A stretch of DNA of 64,000 bases from JAEYZS01 sp964469265 (GCA_964469265.1 CAYXYF010000009.1:1-64000), one strand, 5' to 3'. Positions 52,852 to 62,772 are shown, numbered from the stretch's first letter. Notes: generated by a model not told the origin, from the letters alone. Numbers and translations are program-made.

Positions 52852-54411
52852 TTATTTAAGCTGATAACTCACTTCGGACGCTCGATTTGAAATATTTGAT
52901 GTCGACGCCCTTGTTGTTTTCGGCGCAGTCTTTTTTATTGGCGTTCTTGAGACGACGGTTGCTTTTGGTGCTGCCTTAACAATGACTTTTTTAACTGGTG
53001 CTTTGGCAACGGATTTTGCAACAACTGCTTTTGGTGTTGCTTTGACAGATTTTTGCGCTACTGCCTTTTTTGCTGGTGCTTTTGTAACAACTTTTGCTTT
53101 TGGCGCGGTCTTAACAGTGACTTTTTTAACTGGTGCTTTTGCAACAGATTTTGCAACAACTGCTTTTGGCGCTGCTTTGACTGATTTTTGCGCTACTGCC
53201 TTTGCTGGTGCTTTCGCTACGATGTTGGCCTTTTTTGCTTTCTCCTGGGCTTTAACAGGTGTCTTAACTATTGGATCCGATCTAATTGGCGCTCTTATAA
53301 ACTCAATCTTTTTGTCATTAACACGCTCAGGTTGTTCGTTGTGCCTGACCACTCGGGTGCCAGAAGTGTTATTGTTGTTTAATGGAATATAAGCCGCAAT
53401 AGAGGGTGTTTCTGGATTGCTTGAGTGAGGAGTGTTTGAACCTTCCGAGAGAGGCCACTGAAGAATGAACTGAAGGTTGAGTTTGCTCTTTGCGTTTCGG
53501 AAGTGTTTGGCCATATTTTCGCTGTTGTAATAGGTCTCTGTCACAATCACTGGATGTGAAGCTTTTCCGAACCTTCCGAGGGCTGACGCAAGATTACCTA
53601 GGTGTTTTGAAGGATCAGAGTAAATATCAACACCGATATACTTTGGCCACTGCCCTGAGGAATCATAAACCCGAAGCGAGTTTTCAACAGCTTTTCCGTG
53701 GGCATGATTAAACGTGAAACCCACGGTCTTATCTGTAGAGTATTTATTAATATAACGTCTCCAGATAGAATTTAAAAATTCTTGGGCGCCAGAACGATTG
53801 GAGAAAGGATGCCCCATGGTTTCCACGCCTAAATCATAGAGGATTTTTATCCTTTTACCCTTTGCTGCGGCTTCTACGATGGGAATGGTTTTATCTATCA
53901 GATTCCATGTGTCTTCGACTCTGTGGATTTGATAGTCTTCAGAGAGTGGATCGGCTTTGTGTTGAGCTGCAAATCTAAAAATTAAGGTGTCAAAATTCTC
54001 ACTGTCAGCGTCTTCAATCAGTTTCTTTATATTTTCTTCGATATCCTTATGAATTTTTCCTTTTTGAGGACAGACGACGTGGGAGTAATAGGTACACTTT
54101 GCGCCATCTTCAATATACCAGAGCATGACCGCTAACTTGCTTTGCCCATTTTTGTACATTTCTCCCAGTCGCTTTTTAGCAATTGTTCTGTAAGTGTTGT
54201 AATGGAGCAAGGTGACCTTTACGTCAGTGTTCCACTTGCTATTATCATTGAGATAGTCACCTAAATCCAAAAAAACAAAGTTGGAGCCTGCTCCGTGTGG
54301 AAATGCGACTGTGTCTGATGGAGCATCTTTTTTGTTTTTACCACCCATGGAAAACGCATTTACAGAGAGTAAAAGGATTGAAGTCATTGTTAATAGAGTT
54401 TTAATTCCCAT
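52852..54411 (-). CDS. Secreted barrel-like protein with histone-H1-like repeat tail
   Basis: A 519-residue exported protein (signal peptide 1-21). Residues 30-340 look like a TIM-barrel-type enzyme (VFLDLGDYL, LAVMLWYIEDGAKC, YIGVDIYSDPSK, VIVTETYYNSENM with a Glu at strand end, FILQWPLSEG), perhaps a glycoside hydrolase; no family is named. From about residue 380 the tail is Lys/Ala/Val/Pro rich (APKAVVAKSVAKAPVKK) and contains a 45-residue (135-bp) near-perfect tandem repeat. It is very basic, like eukaryotic or chlamydial H1 tails, and may bind DNA, anionic cell-wall polymers or membranes. Confidence 0.65.
   Translation of the reverse strand: MGIKTLLTMTSILLLSVNAFSMGGKNKKDAPSDTVAFPHGAGSNFVFLDLGDYLNDNSKWNTDVKVTLLHYNTYRTIAKKRLGEMYKNGQSKLAVMLWYIEDGAKCTYYSHVVCPQKGKIHKDIEENIKKLIEDADSENFDTLIFRFAAQHKADPLSEDYQIHRVEDTWNLIDKTIPIVEAAAKGKRIKILYDLGVETMGHPFSNRSGAQEFLNSIWRRYINKYSTDKTVGFTFNHAHGKAVENSLRVYDSSGQWPKYIGVDIYSDPSKHLGNLASALGRFGKASHPVIVTETYYNSENMAKHFRNAKSKLNLQFILQWPLSEGSNTPHSSNPETPSIAAYIPLNNNNTSGTRVVRHNEQPERVNDKKIEFIRAPIRSDPIVKTPVKAQEKAKKANIVAKAPAKAVAQKSVKAAPKAVVAKSVAKAPVKKVTVKTAPKAKVVTKAPAKKAVAQKSVKATPKAVVAKSVAKAPVKKVIVKAAPKATVVSRTPIKKTAPKTTRASTSNISNRASEVSYQLK
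52984..53253. repeat. 135-bp tandem repeat encoding a Lys/Ala-rich tail
   Basis: Two copies of about 135 bp (the second beginning near 53119) encode the repeat KSVAKAPVKKV-x8-KVV-x2-AP-x-KAVAQKSVKA-x-PKAVVA inside the secreted protein. The period of 45 codons keeps the frame. Confidence 0.8.
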
Positions 54412-54634
54412 ATTAGTTACCCTTTGTCTTTGAAGTTAGCCTCGTCTTTTAACTTGCAAAGACGATACCCATGTACTGCAATAGCGAAGACTTAAAATAT
54501 AAAAATGTCGAATCCTTTGACAGCCGTTGAGCGGGAATTGGCCAGCCATTTTGTAGTTTTAAACAAGAGCCCAACTCTCCCCTTTTCCAAAGACAAACTC
54601 ATGGTAGAACACATCCAACCAAAAAGAGGTTACC

Positions 54635-54994
54635 ATGAGACTCAATTTCATCGGCAAGCTCATTATGAAGTGCTTAATTCTCGCTACCGCAACAGTAGCT
54701 TCAGCTAATTTTGGTGGATTTTCCATGACCGAAACACCTCTCAGCTCAATGGAAGTTTTAATCGATAAATTAATTCATGAAACGAAACTTGATCAGAGAT
54801 ATTTAAAAAGACCATCCCATCTTTACGGAATCAAAAAGGCACTCCTCAAAGGCTGCTCTCAAGATTACACACTTCTTCGTACGCTGAGTCAGCAAACACT
54901 GACAGCTTCTTCTGGAAATTCTAACGAAGAGAGCGATATCATTCGCCAAGATTTGGTTATCTCTACCGCAAGAATCTACGGCTATCTTGAGTAA
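54635..54994 (+). CDS. Small secreted protein of unknown function
   Basis: A 119-residue protein with an N-terminal signal peptide (about residues 1-24, ASA-N) and a short helical mature part (LIDKLIHETKLDQRYLKRP) containing one Cys (LLKGCSQDY). No family recognised. AAGAGG precedes the ATG. The overlapping frame from 54505 has no ribosome-binding site and is not favoured. It lies 200 bp upstream of the gliding-motility cluster and may be unrelated to it. Confidence 0.5.
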   Translation: MRLNFIGKLIMKCLILATATVASANFGGFSMTETPLSSMEVLIDKLIHETKLDQRYLKRPSHLYGIKKALLKGCSQDYTLLRTLSQQTLTASSGNSNEESDIIRQDLVISTARIYGYLE

Positions 54995-55195
54995 ACTTCT
55001 TAGTTCCCAAAACCGCTCATCTTTCATTTTGCGACGTTTTACGTCACCGTTGCGTAAAAATTATTCATCCATCATTTGCCTGTAATCAACCTAGGCGCTC
55101 GTTAACGCTGGCACTGGCCTTGCTCATAAGGTTGCCGGTGGATTCTTTTTTAAGGAAGAGATCCAAAAAGTTAATACACAAAAAAGAGGTATAAA

Positions 55196-55867
55196 ATGGA
55201 TTTCATTACAAATATTTCGAAAGCATTCGACCACGGTGGATTCGTTATGTGGATCATCTTCATTGGTCAAATCGTATCATTAGCAATTATTGCTGAAAGA
55301 TTTAACGCGCTCTACTTAAAGCGCAGGTTGAAAAACAAGAAGTTAGCTAAGGCTTTCGAGGCTGACATAAAAAAAGGCAATATGACTACGGTTTTAAATA
55401 AAGCCAAAGCTCTTGGCGAGTCTCAAACCCTAGGAAGAGTCATTGAAGCTGGTGTTCAAGCAGCAATGGATATGGGTGGAAAAGAAGAAATCCAATCCAA
55501 AATGGATGAAGTTCTACTTTCTGAAAACTCTATCTTAGAAAAGCGTACTGGTTTCCTCGCAGCTATCGGTAACATCGGTACCCTTGCTGGATTATTGGGT
55601 ACAATCATCGGTCTTATTGGATCGTTCAACGCGGTTGCAAACTCAAACCCTATTGAGAAAGCAACATTATTATCTCAAGGTATTTCAATGGCGATGTATG
55701 CAACAGCTTATGGTCTGTTAATGGCAATCCCTGCCCTTGTTATGTATGCAGTATACCAAAACCGCGCAACTTCGTTGCAAGAAGATATCAACCAAAGCTC
55801 TCTGATGATCTTTAACTGGTTAAGCTATGGTTACGAGCCAGTAACTAAAAAACGTATTCTGAAGTAA
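55196..55867 (+). CDS. MotA/TolQ/ExbB-type proton-channel subunit (AglR-like)
   Basis: A 223-residue inner-membrane protein with three helices (about 16-36, 115-142, 157-188), the TolQ/ExbB topology. The helix 2-3 region has the conserved LAGLLGTIIGLIGSF and GISMAMYATAYGLLMAIPAL stretches. With the two ExbD-like genes it should form a proton-driven motor, like AglR-AglQ-AglS of Myxococcus gliding. AAAAAGAGG precedes the ATG. It is the first gene of a co-directional cluster running to the window end. Confidence 0.88.
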   Translation: MDFITNISKAFDHGGFVMWIIFIGQIVSLAIIAERFNALYLKRRLKNKKLAKAFEADIKKGNMTTVLNKAKALGESQTLGRVIEAGVQAAMDMGGKEEIQSKMDEVLLSENSILEKRTGFLAAIGNIGTLAGLLGTIIGLIGSFNAVANSNPIEKATLLSQGISMAMYATAYGLLMAIPALVMYAVYQNRATSLQEDINQSSLMIFNWLSYGYEPVTKKRILK

Positions 55868-55897
55868 TTAACTTTTAAGAAAAGCAAGGAACGTATT

Positions 55898-56353
55898 ATG
55901 GGCGTCGTAGGCGAACAAAATAAAAAATCTCTTGATGTAGAAATGAACCTCTACCCTGTCTTTGACGTGTTAGCGGTATGTATCTGTTTTCTGTTGATGA
56001 CAGTGGTATGGATACAAATCGGTCAAGTAAAGACTTCTCAAGCGGTCGGCGGACAAAGCCAAGAAGAAACAAAGAACCCACCATCTGTTTGGTTAACCGT
56101 CGATGAGAAATCTAACGTTATTCTTTCGTTTAAGAATACAAAGAAGTCTTTAAAGGATCAGGTTGTTTCATCAAGACGAGGTCAGCCGAACATAGATTTA
56201 CTAAAGCAGAAAATGGAAGAGCTTGCCCAGACAAACGGGCTTGAAATCGCCCTCTTAATGCCAGCTCGTAATACTTCCTATGACAGTGTGATCCAAATTA
56301 TGGACTCACTCAAAGCGGCTCAGATTAAAGATATCGGCTTATCGCCGTTATAA
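55898..56353 (+). CDS. ExbD/TolR-like protein, copy 1
   Basis: A 151-residue protein with one N-terminal membrane helix. D23 in LYPVFDVLAVCICFLLMTVV is at the position of the essential TolR/ExbD Asp that carries protons. The periplasmic domain (residues 55-151) has the ExbD-like end DSLKAAQIKDIGLSPL. Partner of the AglR-like channel. 30 bp after it. Confidence 0.85.
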   Translation: MGVVGEQNKKSLDVEMNLYPVFDVLAVCICFLLMTVVWIQIGQVKTSQAVGGQSQEETKNPPSVWLTVDEKSNVILSFKNTKKSLKDQVVSSRRGQPNIDLLKQKMEELAQTNGLEIALLMPARNTSYDSVIQIMDSLKAAQIKDIGLSPL

Positions 56354-56369
56354 AAAGTTAGAGGTTTTT

Positions 56370-56858
56370 ATGTCTAAAAGTATTTTGAATTCACAAGTTA
56401 TGCGCGGACCTCTCGCCAATCAAGGCGCAGTGAAGAAAAAATCTACACGTGCGCAAAAGAATTTAGTGTTTTCAATCAATATGACTGCACTTATCGATGC
56501 TTTTGCAATCCTAGTTATCTTCTTATTGTCAAACTACAGTGGTGATTCGCATAGTGTGAACGCATCAAACAAAATTACTCTTCCAACCGCAACGCAGGCC
56601 GAAATCCTCACCATGGGTACCGTCGTAAAGCTTGAGGGAAACAAGATCTTCGTTGACGAAAAAGAAATAAGATTCAGAGATCTCGTCACCCAGCTCATCG
56701 AGGCTAGAAAATCAAAAGAGTCAGAGTCCGATGATATTAAAAACTCACTTATTATCCAGGCAGATAGAAGTATTGACTTTGATGTCCTTAGCCCAGTGAT
56801 TCAAGCGGGTGGAAGCGCAGGATTTAATCAGTATAAGTTTGCAGCGATGCCAAAGTAA
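56370..56858 (+). CDS. ExbD/TolR-like protein, copy 2
   Basis: A 162-residue ExbD-like protein. D43 in NMTALIDAFAILVIFLLSNY marks the proton-carrying Asp in the single helix. The periplasmic part shows LIIQADRSIDFDVLSPVIQAGGSAGF, the ExbD domain core. Its basic N-terminal extension (VKKKSTRAQKN) is cytoplasmic. With copy 1 it mirrors the AglQ/AglS pair of Myxococcus. Confidence 0.87.
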   Translation: MSKSILNSQVMRGPLANQGAVKKKSTRAQKNLVFSINMTALIDAFAILVIFLLSNYSGDSHSVNASNKITLPTATQAEILTMGTVVKLEGNKIFVDEKEIRFRDLVTQLIEARKSKESESDDIKNSLIIQADRSIDFDVLSPVIQAGGSAGFNQYKFAAMPK

Positions 56859-56881
56859 GGCCTAAGACAAAAGGATGTGTT

Positions 56882-59860
56882 ATGAATAAACTTGTAATCG
56901 CGATCGTATCAATATTGATATCACACTCCACTACTGTAAGTGCTCAGCAGATGGACCTTGCAGCACATACAAGTTTGATTGAAAAGTTAACCCAAGTTAT
57001 GGGTGTCTCCGAAGAGACTGTTTCACAACAAAATCTTCGAATCCGTTTAGCTGACCTTCACTCCGAAAGAGCTAGGCTCTACGCAATGGAAAACCAAGGA
57101 AAGGGCGAAGCAACTTACAAAAAAGAAATTGATAAGGACAGAAAAACTGCCCTATCGCTTTACGACAGAGCATTTAAAGTCGCAAAAGGTGAAACTCAGG
57201 GAAGAATTTTACTTCAAATGGCTCACCTCAACCGTCTTCTTGGGCAAAGTAGTAAATCTAAAAAACTTTTTGAACAAATTATTAAGGATAGAAAACGTTA
57301 TAGTGGAGAAGTTGTTGCCGAAGCCTTTATTGAAGCTGGCGATATGGAATACAATAGCGGTCAGTTCAGTAAAGCCCTCCGTCATTTCAGAGCTTCTGCT
57401 AAGATTAAGGCGTCTAAACGTAAGTCCTATGCAAACTACAGAATTGCTTGGACGCAATTCCATCTAGGAAATACTAAAACCTCGATTCGACTGATGACTA
57501 ACCTCCTTAAAGATACAAATTCCTTTAAAAGAATTGATGGCAGCCACGATAGTTCATTTCAAGAAGAAGCCTCTCGTGATCTTGCAACCTTCTTTGCTAG
57601 AAACGACATCAAAGCTGCTGATATCCAAACTCTTATCGAGGTATCCCCTGCAAATGTGAAAGAATCAAACCTCACTTATCTTGCTAACGAACTTGACCGC
57701 GGTGGAAAGAAACACAGCTCTCTTCAAGTTTGGTCTATTATTGGAAGCCAGAAAAACCGTGGCGATGAAAAAATCGAAGGTCAAATTAAAATCGCAAGAA
57801 TTCAGTATGATCTTGGCAAAAAAACCGCCACAGTAAAAGAGATCGACATTGCAGCTAAAATGCTAAAAAGAGACTGCGAAGATGCAAAAAATTGTGAAGT
57901 CCTACAACAACAACTAAGAAAAATTATAACAGATTGGGGTAAAGCAGAAGAAGTTAATCCATCAGCTCAGCTTATCTCTGCATACCAGATCTACACGGAT
58001 AATTTCGTTGATCTTGAACTGAGTTACTGGGCAGGTATTGCTGCTCACAAAAGGAAGCAATTTAAAGAAGCTTTTACTTTCTATAAAAAGTCTGCTGAAC
58101 TTTCCTTTGAATACCTTAAAGATAAATCTAAAAAAACCAAAGATCGAAACATCAATACGATTTTTGAAGGATCACTTCTTGGGGCAATTGATGTGGCAGA
58201 GCAATCAAAGCTCGTTGACCTCAGAGACGAAGCCTACGCTCAATATATGAAATTAAACCCTGAAGGACAAAAAGCACTCGAAGTTGAGTATCAGATTGCG
58301 CATCTTCTTCTGGAAAAAAAGAAACACTCTGAAGCTGCTAACAAGTTTAGAGAAATCGCCTTAACATCTCGATCTGGCCCAAAATCAATTAAAGATAAGT
58401 CCGCAGATCTTAGTTTAGATACGTTGGTGATTATTAAAGACGATGAAAAGATCGAAAGCTGGGCCTTAGAATATGCCCAAAAAATTCCTAAACGAAGTTC
58501 CGAATTTTTAGTCATTGCTAGAAAATCGATTTTAAACCAAGCTGCAAATGCGATCAACAATGACAAAGCCTCTGACTCTGAACTTGAGCGCCAATATAAA
58601 AAGTTAGTTAACGCCAATTTAAAAGGCGCTACCAATGCTGACAAGATCAATTTCTACAAGCACAGATCCTTAATTGCCGTAAAAATTAAAGACGTCGAGG
58701 CGCTTATTGCTAGCTCAAACGCTATTTACAACGCCAAGGGCGTAACAGCTGAAGAGAAAAATGAAGCTCTCATTAAGCTCACATGGGCCAATGAAATGAA
58801 ATTTCACTTCAAAAGCTCTTACTCAACATACAAACGTGTGAAACCTGCAAAAAACAAAACTGCTGATTACTACTTGAAACTAGGAACATTAGCAGAGCTT
58901 GCTGGTTACAGTGCTATTTCGCACTACGAGAAATTCATCTCTCATTCCCGAAACAAAACACTACAACGTGAGGTTGCCTTTAGTATTGTGAGGCTTTCAA
59001 AAAACAAAACAAAGGCCTTTAATAAGCATAGCTCACTTCTATCTGGAAACTTAAAGCTTTATATGCAGGCTGGCTTAATGGCCTATGAACATGGCCGCTC
59101 AGCGAGCATTAAAAAACAGCTTTTAAGAAAAAGAGGCTCAAGTGCCACTTTCGAAGGCCAGCAGATTGAACGCATTGACGCACTTGCTGATATGAATGCT
59201 GATATCAGAAAACTATCACGACACAAGTTGCGCTCTAGTGGTCCAAAAAATTTAAAAAACTCCATTCAAGAGAGAATTAATCTTATTGCAAAGGTTGAAA
59301 GAGCAACCGACCAAGCAATCCGTAAAAAAGATTTCACACTCCAGCTTGTGGGCCTCTCAAGTCTCAGCGCAGAGAACAAACGCTTAGCTCAAGACATTTT
59401 AAAACTTCCTACACCAAAAGGTTTAAAAGCTCAGCAAAGGGCTGAATACCGAAAGCTTATCGAAGCACAAGTTGCTCCTTACAACGAGAAGAGTCAGCTT
59501 CTTTTAAGCAAGACAGACGAGCTTTGGAACAAGCGTGAAGACTCTATCATCATGGATATTATGGATCTTTCAACTCAAACAAAGAGCGCGGGAAGCAAGT
59601 TAGCTACGGAAGAACTTGCCGCAGTTAACGCCGTTGCAAAGAAATTAAATTACAAGGCTTTGACTCTTACAAAAAAACGTCAACAACGCCAAAAATTGTC
59701 ACAAGAACTCGATAGTGTAAGAAGTTTAGTAGCAAAAAATCCTTTTGATTCCAGACACTTAAAGAAGATGAAGGAAATAGAAACGAAGCTCAATGATGGT
59801 CCAATGGTTGCTTACTTAGACGCTAGGTTAAGTGACCTCAACACAGGAGCACGTAAGTAG
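56882..59860 (+). CDS. Large periplasmic TPR protein of the gliding cluster (GltD-like)
   Basis: A 992-residue exported protein (signal peptide about residues 1-21). It is almost entirely helical with many TPR-like repeats (GRILLQMAHLNRLLGQSSKS, YRIAWTQFHLGNTKTSIR, SYWAGIAAHKRKQFKEAFTF). Myxococcus Glt clusters encode similar long TPR proteins that span the periplasm; GltD is the nearest by size and position, but this is inferred. It follows ExbD copy 2 by 23 bp and precedes the small gene at 59861 directly. Confidence 0.75.
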   Translation: MNKLVIAIVSILISHSTTVSAQQMDLAAHTSLIEKLTQVMGVSEETVSQQNLRIRLADLHSERARLYAMENQGKGEATYKKEIDKDRKTALSLYDRAFKVAKGETQGRILLQMAHLNRLLGQSSKSKKLFEQIIKDRKRYSGEVVAEAFIEAGDMEYNSGQFSKALRHFRASAKIKASKRKSYANYRIAWTQFHLGNTKTSIRLMTNLLKDTNSFKRIDGSHDSSFQEEASRDLATFFARNDIKAADIQTLIEVSPANVKESNLTYLANELDRGGKKHSSLQVWSIIGSQKNRGDEKIEGQIKIARIQYDLGKKTATVKEIDIAAKMLKRDCEDAKNCEVLQQQLRKIITDWGKAEEVNPSAQLISAYQIYTDNFVDLELSYWAGIAAHKRKQFKEAFTFYKKSAELSFEYLKDKSKKTKDRNINTIFEGSLLGAIDVAEQSKLVDLRDEAYAQYMKLNPEGQKALEVEYQIAHLLLEKKKHSEAANKFREIALTSRSGPKSIKDKSADLSLDTLVIIKDDEKIESWALEYAQKIPKRSSEFLVIARKSILNQAANAINNDKASDSELERQYKKLVNANLKGATNADKINFYKHRSLIAVKIKDVEALIASSNAIYNAKGVTAEEKNEALIKLTWANEMKFHFKSSYSTYKRVKPAKNKTADYYLKLGTLAELAGYSAISHYEKFISHSRNKTLQREVAFSIVRLSKNKTKAFNKHSSLLSGNLKLYMQAGLMAYEHGRSASIKKQLLRKRGSSATFEGQQIERIDALADMNADIRKLSRHKLRSSGPKNLKNSIQERINLIAKVERATDQAIRKKDFTLQLVGLSSLSAENKRLAQDILKLPTPKGLKAQQRAEYRKLIEAQVAPYNEKSQLLLSKTDELWNKREDSIIMDIMDLSTQTKSAGSKLATEELAAVNAVAKKLNYKALTLTKKRQQRQKLSQELDSVRSLVAKNPFDSRHLKKMKEIETKLNDGPMVAYLDARLSDLNTGARK

Positions 59861-60133
59861 ATGAAAACACTAGCTATCGCATTTTCCATTCTATTTGCTC
59901 TTACAGTTTTTGCTGCACAAAACGCAATGGGCGCACCTAAAGGAAAATCTTCTAAGAAGCCTAAGCCAAAGCTCAGCACAAGCGTTGATTTTACAGACCG
60001 TACGGTTGGCGGGAAATATGTTTATTCCACTGAAGCAATTACTACAGTTGAGAGTGATAAAGCACTAGATGATCTCATTGGCGTAAGAAAAAACTTTAAA
60101 GATCGATTGGAACGATCTGGAAGTCTTAGGTAA
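59861..60133 (+). CDS. Small secreted protein of the gliding cluster
   Basis: A 90-residue protein with signal peptide (about residues 1-25, MGA-P) and a Lys/Pro-rich N terminus (PKGKSSKKPKPKL). The mature part (TDRTVGGKYVYSTEAITTVE) has no recognised family. It starts directly at the TPR protein's stop and ends 3 bp before the AgmX-like gene. Its place and coupling argue for a component of the gliding complex. Confidence 0.65.
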   Translation: MKTLAIAFSILFALTVFAAQNAMGAPKGKSSKKPKPKLSTSVDFTDRTVGGKYVYSTEAITTVESDKALDDLIGVRKNFKDRLERSGSLR

Positions 60134-60136
60134 GTT

Positions 60137-61363
60137 ATGAAAAAGAAAACAAGTAAGAAACAAATTATCGAGGAAGGAAAGTTTGTTCTTGAAAATAAAA
60201 GCGGACAAGTTGTTCGTGTCATAGACTGGCAAGACAATGCTCCTCTTCATATAATTTACAGACTCGATACTCGCCGAATTGAAACCACGGACGACCTTGA
60301 ATTCTTGGACCTTGAAAATATTGATTACACTCTTTTAGAAAAAGTAAAAAAATCTGACGTTATTGAAAAGCCAGTTAAGATAGGAAAAGTCGGACGACTC
60401 AAATATGTTAAAGAGATTAAAAAGTTTTCGACCTCAGCTGAGCACTCAAAAGACGATACGCAACCCTTCTTTCTTTTATCCCTTAAGTACATTGGCGGAT
60501 ATGCATCGGCCTTATTGGTGGTGTTATTAATTACTGGCCACTTCATTAAGCCAAAGGTTCAAGAGATCAGAGTCGTAGAAATCATTGAGCGACCAAAAGT
60601 TGAAAAGCCAAAGCCAATTCGACAAGCAAAACAACAACGAACAAAATCAAAAAGAAAAGTTGTCAAGGCCTCTAATAGAAAAACGGCGCCTCGTGCTGCT
60701 CGCACAGCAACTACACGAAAAGCAAAAGTAACGACTAAAGAAATGTCACTCAATCAGATGGGCGCTCTTGGCGCTTTAGGTTCTCTTTCAAAAGGGAGCC
60801 AAAAGGGCGGACTTAACTTAAATAATGTAGCGACATCAAAAGGTGTTGGTCGTGGCGGAAACGCTGGAAGCGGCGGAATGCAAGCCTCAATCTATGGTAA
60901 AGGCCTCACTGCGGCGCCAGTGGGCAAAGGGCAAAGAGCGGACGGCGGCGGCGGATACGGAACAAAAGGCAAAGGTGGCGGACAAGCTGGATACGGTCAG
61001 GTTTCTTTAGTTGGATCGTCTGGCTCGTTTTTCCAACCCGTGAAATCTGAGGCTTTAGTTGAAGGCGGCCTCACAAGAAACGAAATCTCGGCAGTCATCG
61101 AAAGACATATTGGTGAAATCAGATACTGTTACGAGCAAGGTCTTCAAACAAATCCAAAAATGGGTGGCCGCGTTTCCATGAAGTTTTTTATCGCAGCTAA
61201 TGGTTATGTTTCTTCAGCGGATATCACAAACACAAGCTTACATTCAAAGATAGTTGAAGGATGTATCACTTCACGGCTCAAATCATGGAAGTTCCCAAAT
61301 CCTCGCGGTGGAGTTGTCGTAAAAGTTAATTATCCATTCGTCTTAAGACGTGTTGGCACATAA
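60137..61363 (+). CDS. AgmX/PglI-type TonB-like energy-transducing protein (GltG/GltJ-like)
   Basis: A 408-residue protein. A cytoplasmic N-terminal domain (1-110) is followed by one membrane helix (about 112-136), a Lys/Arg/Pro-rich stretch (150-195), a Gly-rich flexible span (about 195-295) and a periplasmic C-terminal domain (about 308-408). That domain matches the AgmX/PglI TonB-like module: GGLTRNEISAVIERHIGEIR, YCYEQGLQTNPKMGGRVSMK, LKSWKFPNPRGGVVVKV, with a Cys pair. It would carry motion from the AglR/ExbD motor to the outer membrane. GltG and GltJ of Myxococcus have this layout. Confidence 0.82.
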   Translation: MKKKTSKKQIIEEGKFVLENKSGQVVRVIDWQDNAPLHIIYRLDTRRIETTDDLEFLDLENIDYTLLEKVKKSDVIEKPVKIGKVGRLKYVKEIKKFSTSAEHSKDDTQPFFLLSLKYIGGYASALLVVLLITGHFIKPKVQEIRVVEIIERPKVEKPKPIRQAKQQRTKSKRKVVKASNRKTAPRAARTATTRKAKVTTKEMSLNQMGALGALGSLSKGSQKGGLNLNNVATSKGVGRGGNAGSGGMQASIYGKGLTAAPVGKGQRADGGGGYGTKGKGGGQAGYGQVSLVGSSGSFFQPVKSEALVEGGLTRNEISAVIERHIGEIRYCYEQGLQTNPKMGGRVSMKFFIAANGYVSSADITNTSLHSKIVEGCITSRLKSWKFPNPRGGVVVKVNYPFVLRRVGT

Positions 61364-61380
61364 AGGGCCAGGAGAAGTTT

Positions 61381-62772
61381 ATGAAGAACGTTTTTGAAAA
61401 CTTAATTAAAATGACGCTCACGATGGCGCTTGTCGCTTGTGCTGGACAAAGCTCAGATCCTCTTAAGGAATATGATGCAGTTAAAAGAGTCCCTCTACAC
61501 GAAGAACCGTCAGATGGTAGCGTTTATGAAGCTCCCCTTTTACGCTTAGAAGTAATGGGTGGTAGTGAAGAAAACTATGGAGTTTTTGCAGTAAACAAAC
61601 GCAGCCATTTTGATGTCAAAGCTGTTCAATTATCACAAGACAACCCAGCTAAAATTACATCGATGGGAATTGAAAATTTTAAAGGCTCAGACCAACCAAC
61701 AGTACAACGAATTTCAAACGACACTTTAAGAATTAGCTGGAGCCCTAAAGAAACAAATATTCCAACTGGAAGAAATTCTACTCAAAAACGCTTTGACGTT
61801 GTTGCACTCTACGATGCTTTTGGTAAAAAAGGAGCGCGAGAAGTCAAAGAAATTACGGTTACCATAAACCGTGATCTTCAAACCCCACAAATCACAGGAA
61901 CGTCAGGCTTAAAAGGGATAAAAGCACAGGAAGGCAAAAAAGTAGCCTTCTCAGTCACAGTTAAAGATCCAAACTATAATGGCTCAGGAATTCCGGAAAT
62001 CATGTTCCCTAAGCAAATGTATACAAATACAGAAGCATTTATGGCTGATGCCTCCGTCTATGAAACCCAAAACTTAGCGATCAAACAAAATCCTGCTTAT
62101 AATGGAGATGGTGTATTTACTTTCTTTCATGTTTTGGACTTAGAAAGACTCCCTGAACATCGAGACAGAAAAGGAAACATCGATCAAAACGCAGCAACAG
62201 TTAAGCTTTGTTTAAATATAAGAGTAAACAGCGTTGCAACCATTCTATCAGGGGTAACCCAAGAGTGCTTTGACGCCGAATACAGCTCACAACCTGCGGA
62301 TGTTAAATTTGCATCTGCAGACAGGAAGATTATCGCTGGAAAAGAAAATAAAATAGCATTTAGCCTTGCGACTTCAAACTCTCTATCTGCCCTATCAATT
62401 AAAAATGAAAAGGAAATCGCAAACCTCGCAGGTGAAAAGTCTATAGAGTGTATCTCTGAAAACGAGAAAAACTCAAAACTAAATTGTCTATTAACTTGGA
62501 CACCAACCTGTAATGCCAAAGCAAATACAGCAAAAGCATCTAAGCTAAACCTTAAAGTTGTTTCGACTTTAAACAATAAGTCTAAAGAAACAGCAATCGA
62601 CGAGCAATTTGAAATTGACCACACAGATTGTGAAGCTAAAGCCGCAGCAGAAAAGGCTGAGAAAGCAGCCGCGGAAGAAAAGGCAGCACAAGAAAAAGCT
62701 GCCACTGAAGCGGCTAAAAAAGCTCAAGAGGCTGCAAACCAGTCCAAAGCTAACTCGGAGAATAAGTCATGA
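61381..62772 (+). CDS. Lipoprotein of the gliding cluster with Ala/Lys/Glu coil tail
   Basis: A 463-residue protein starting with a hydrophobic signal and the lipobox ALVACAGQ (Cys at about residue 21), so it is lipid-anchored. The body (residues 30-400) is beta-rich and Ig-like (SISWSPKE-type strands, LKGIKAQEGKKVAFSVTVKD). The C-terminal 50 residues are a low-complexity helix (AEKAEKAAAEEKAAQEKAA). No named domain is claimed; it is likely an outer-membrane part of the complex. The stop overlaps the next gene's ATG. Confidence 0.7.
   Translation: MKNVFENLIKMTLTMALVACAGQSSDPLKEYDAVKRVPLHEEPSDGSVYEAPLLRLEVMGGSEENYGVFAVNKRSHFDVKAVQLSQDNPAKITSMGIENFKGSDQPTVQRISNDTLRISWSPKETNIPTGRNSTQKRFDVVALYDAFGKKGAREVKEITVTINRDLQTPQITGTSGLKGIKAQEGKKVAFSVTVKDPNYNGSGIPEIMFPKQMYTNTEAFMADASVYETQNLAIKQNPAYNGDGVFTFFHVLDLERLPEHRDRKGNIDQNAATVKLCLNIRVNSVATILSGVTQECFDAEYSSQPADVKFASADRKIIAGKENKIAFSLATSNSLSALSIKNEKEIANLAGEKSIECISENEKNSKLNCLLTWTPTCNAKANTAKASKLNLKVVSTLNNKSKETAIDEQFEIDHTDCEAKAAAEKAEKAAAEEKAAQEKAATEAAKKAQEAANQSKANSENKS

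Noticed and set aside
54505..54708. A 67-residue plus-strand frame
   Set aside because: No ribosome-binding site, overlap with the signal-peptide gene at 54635, and no protein-like features.
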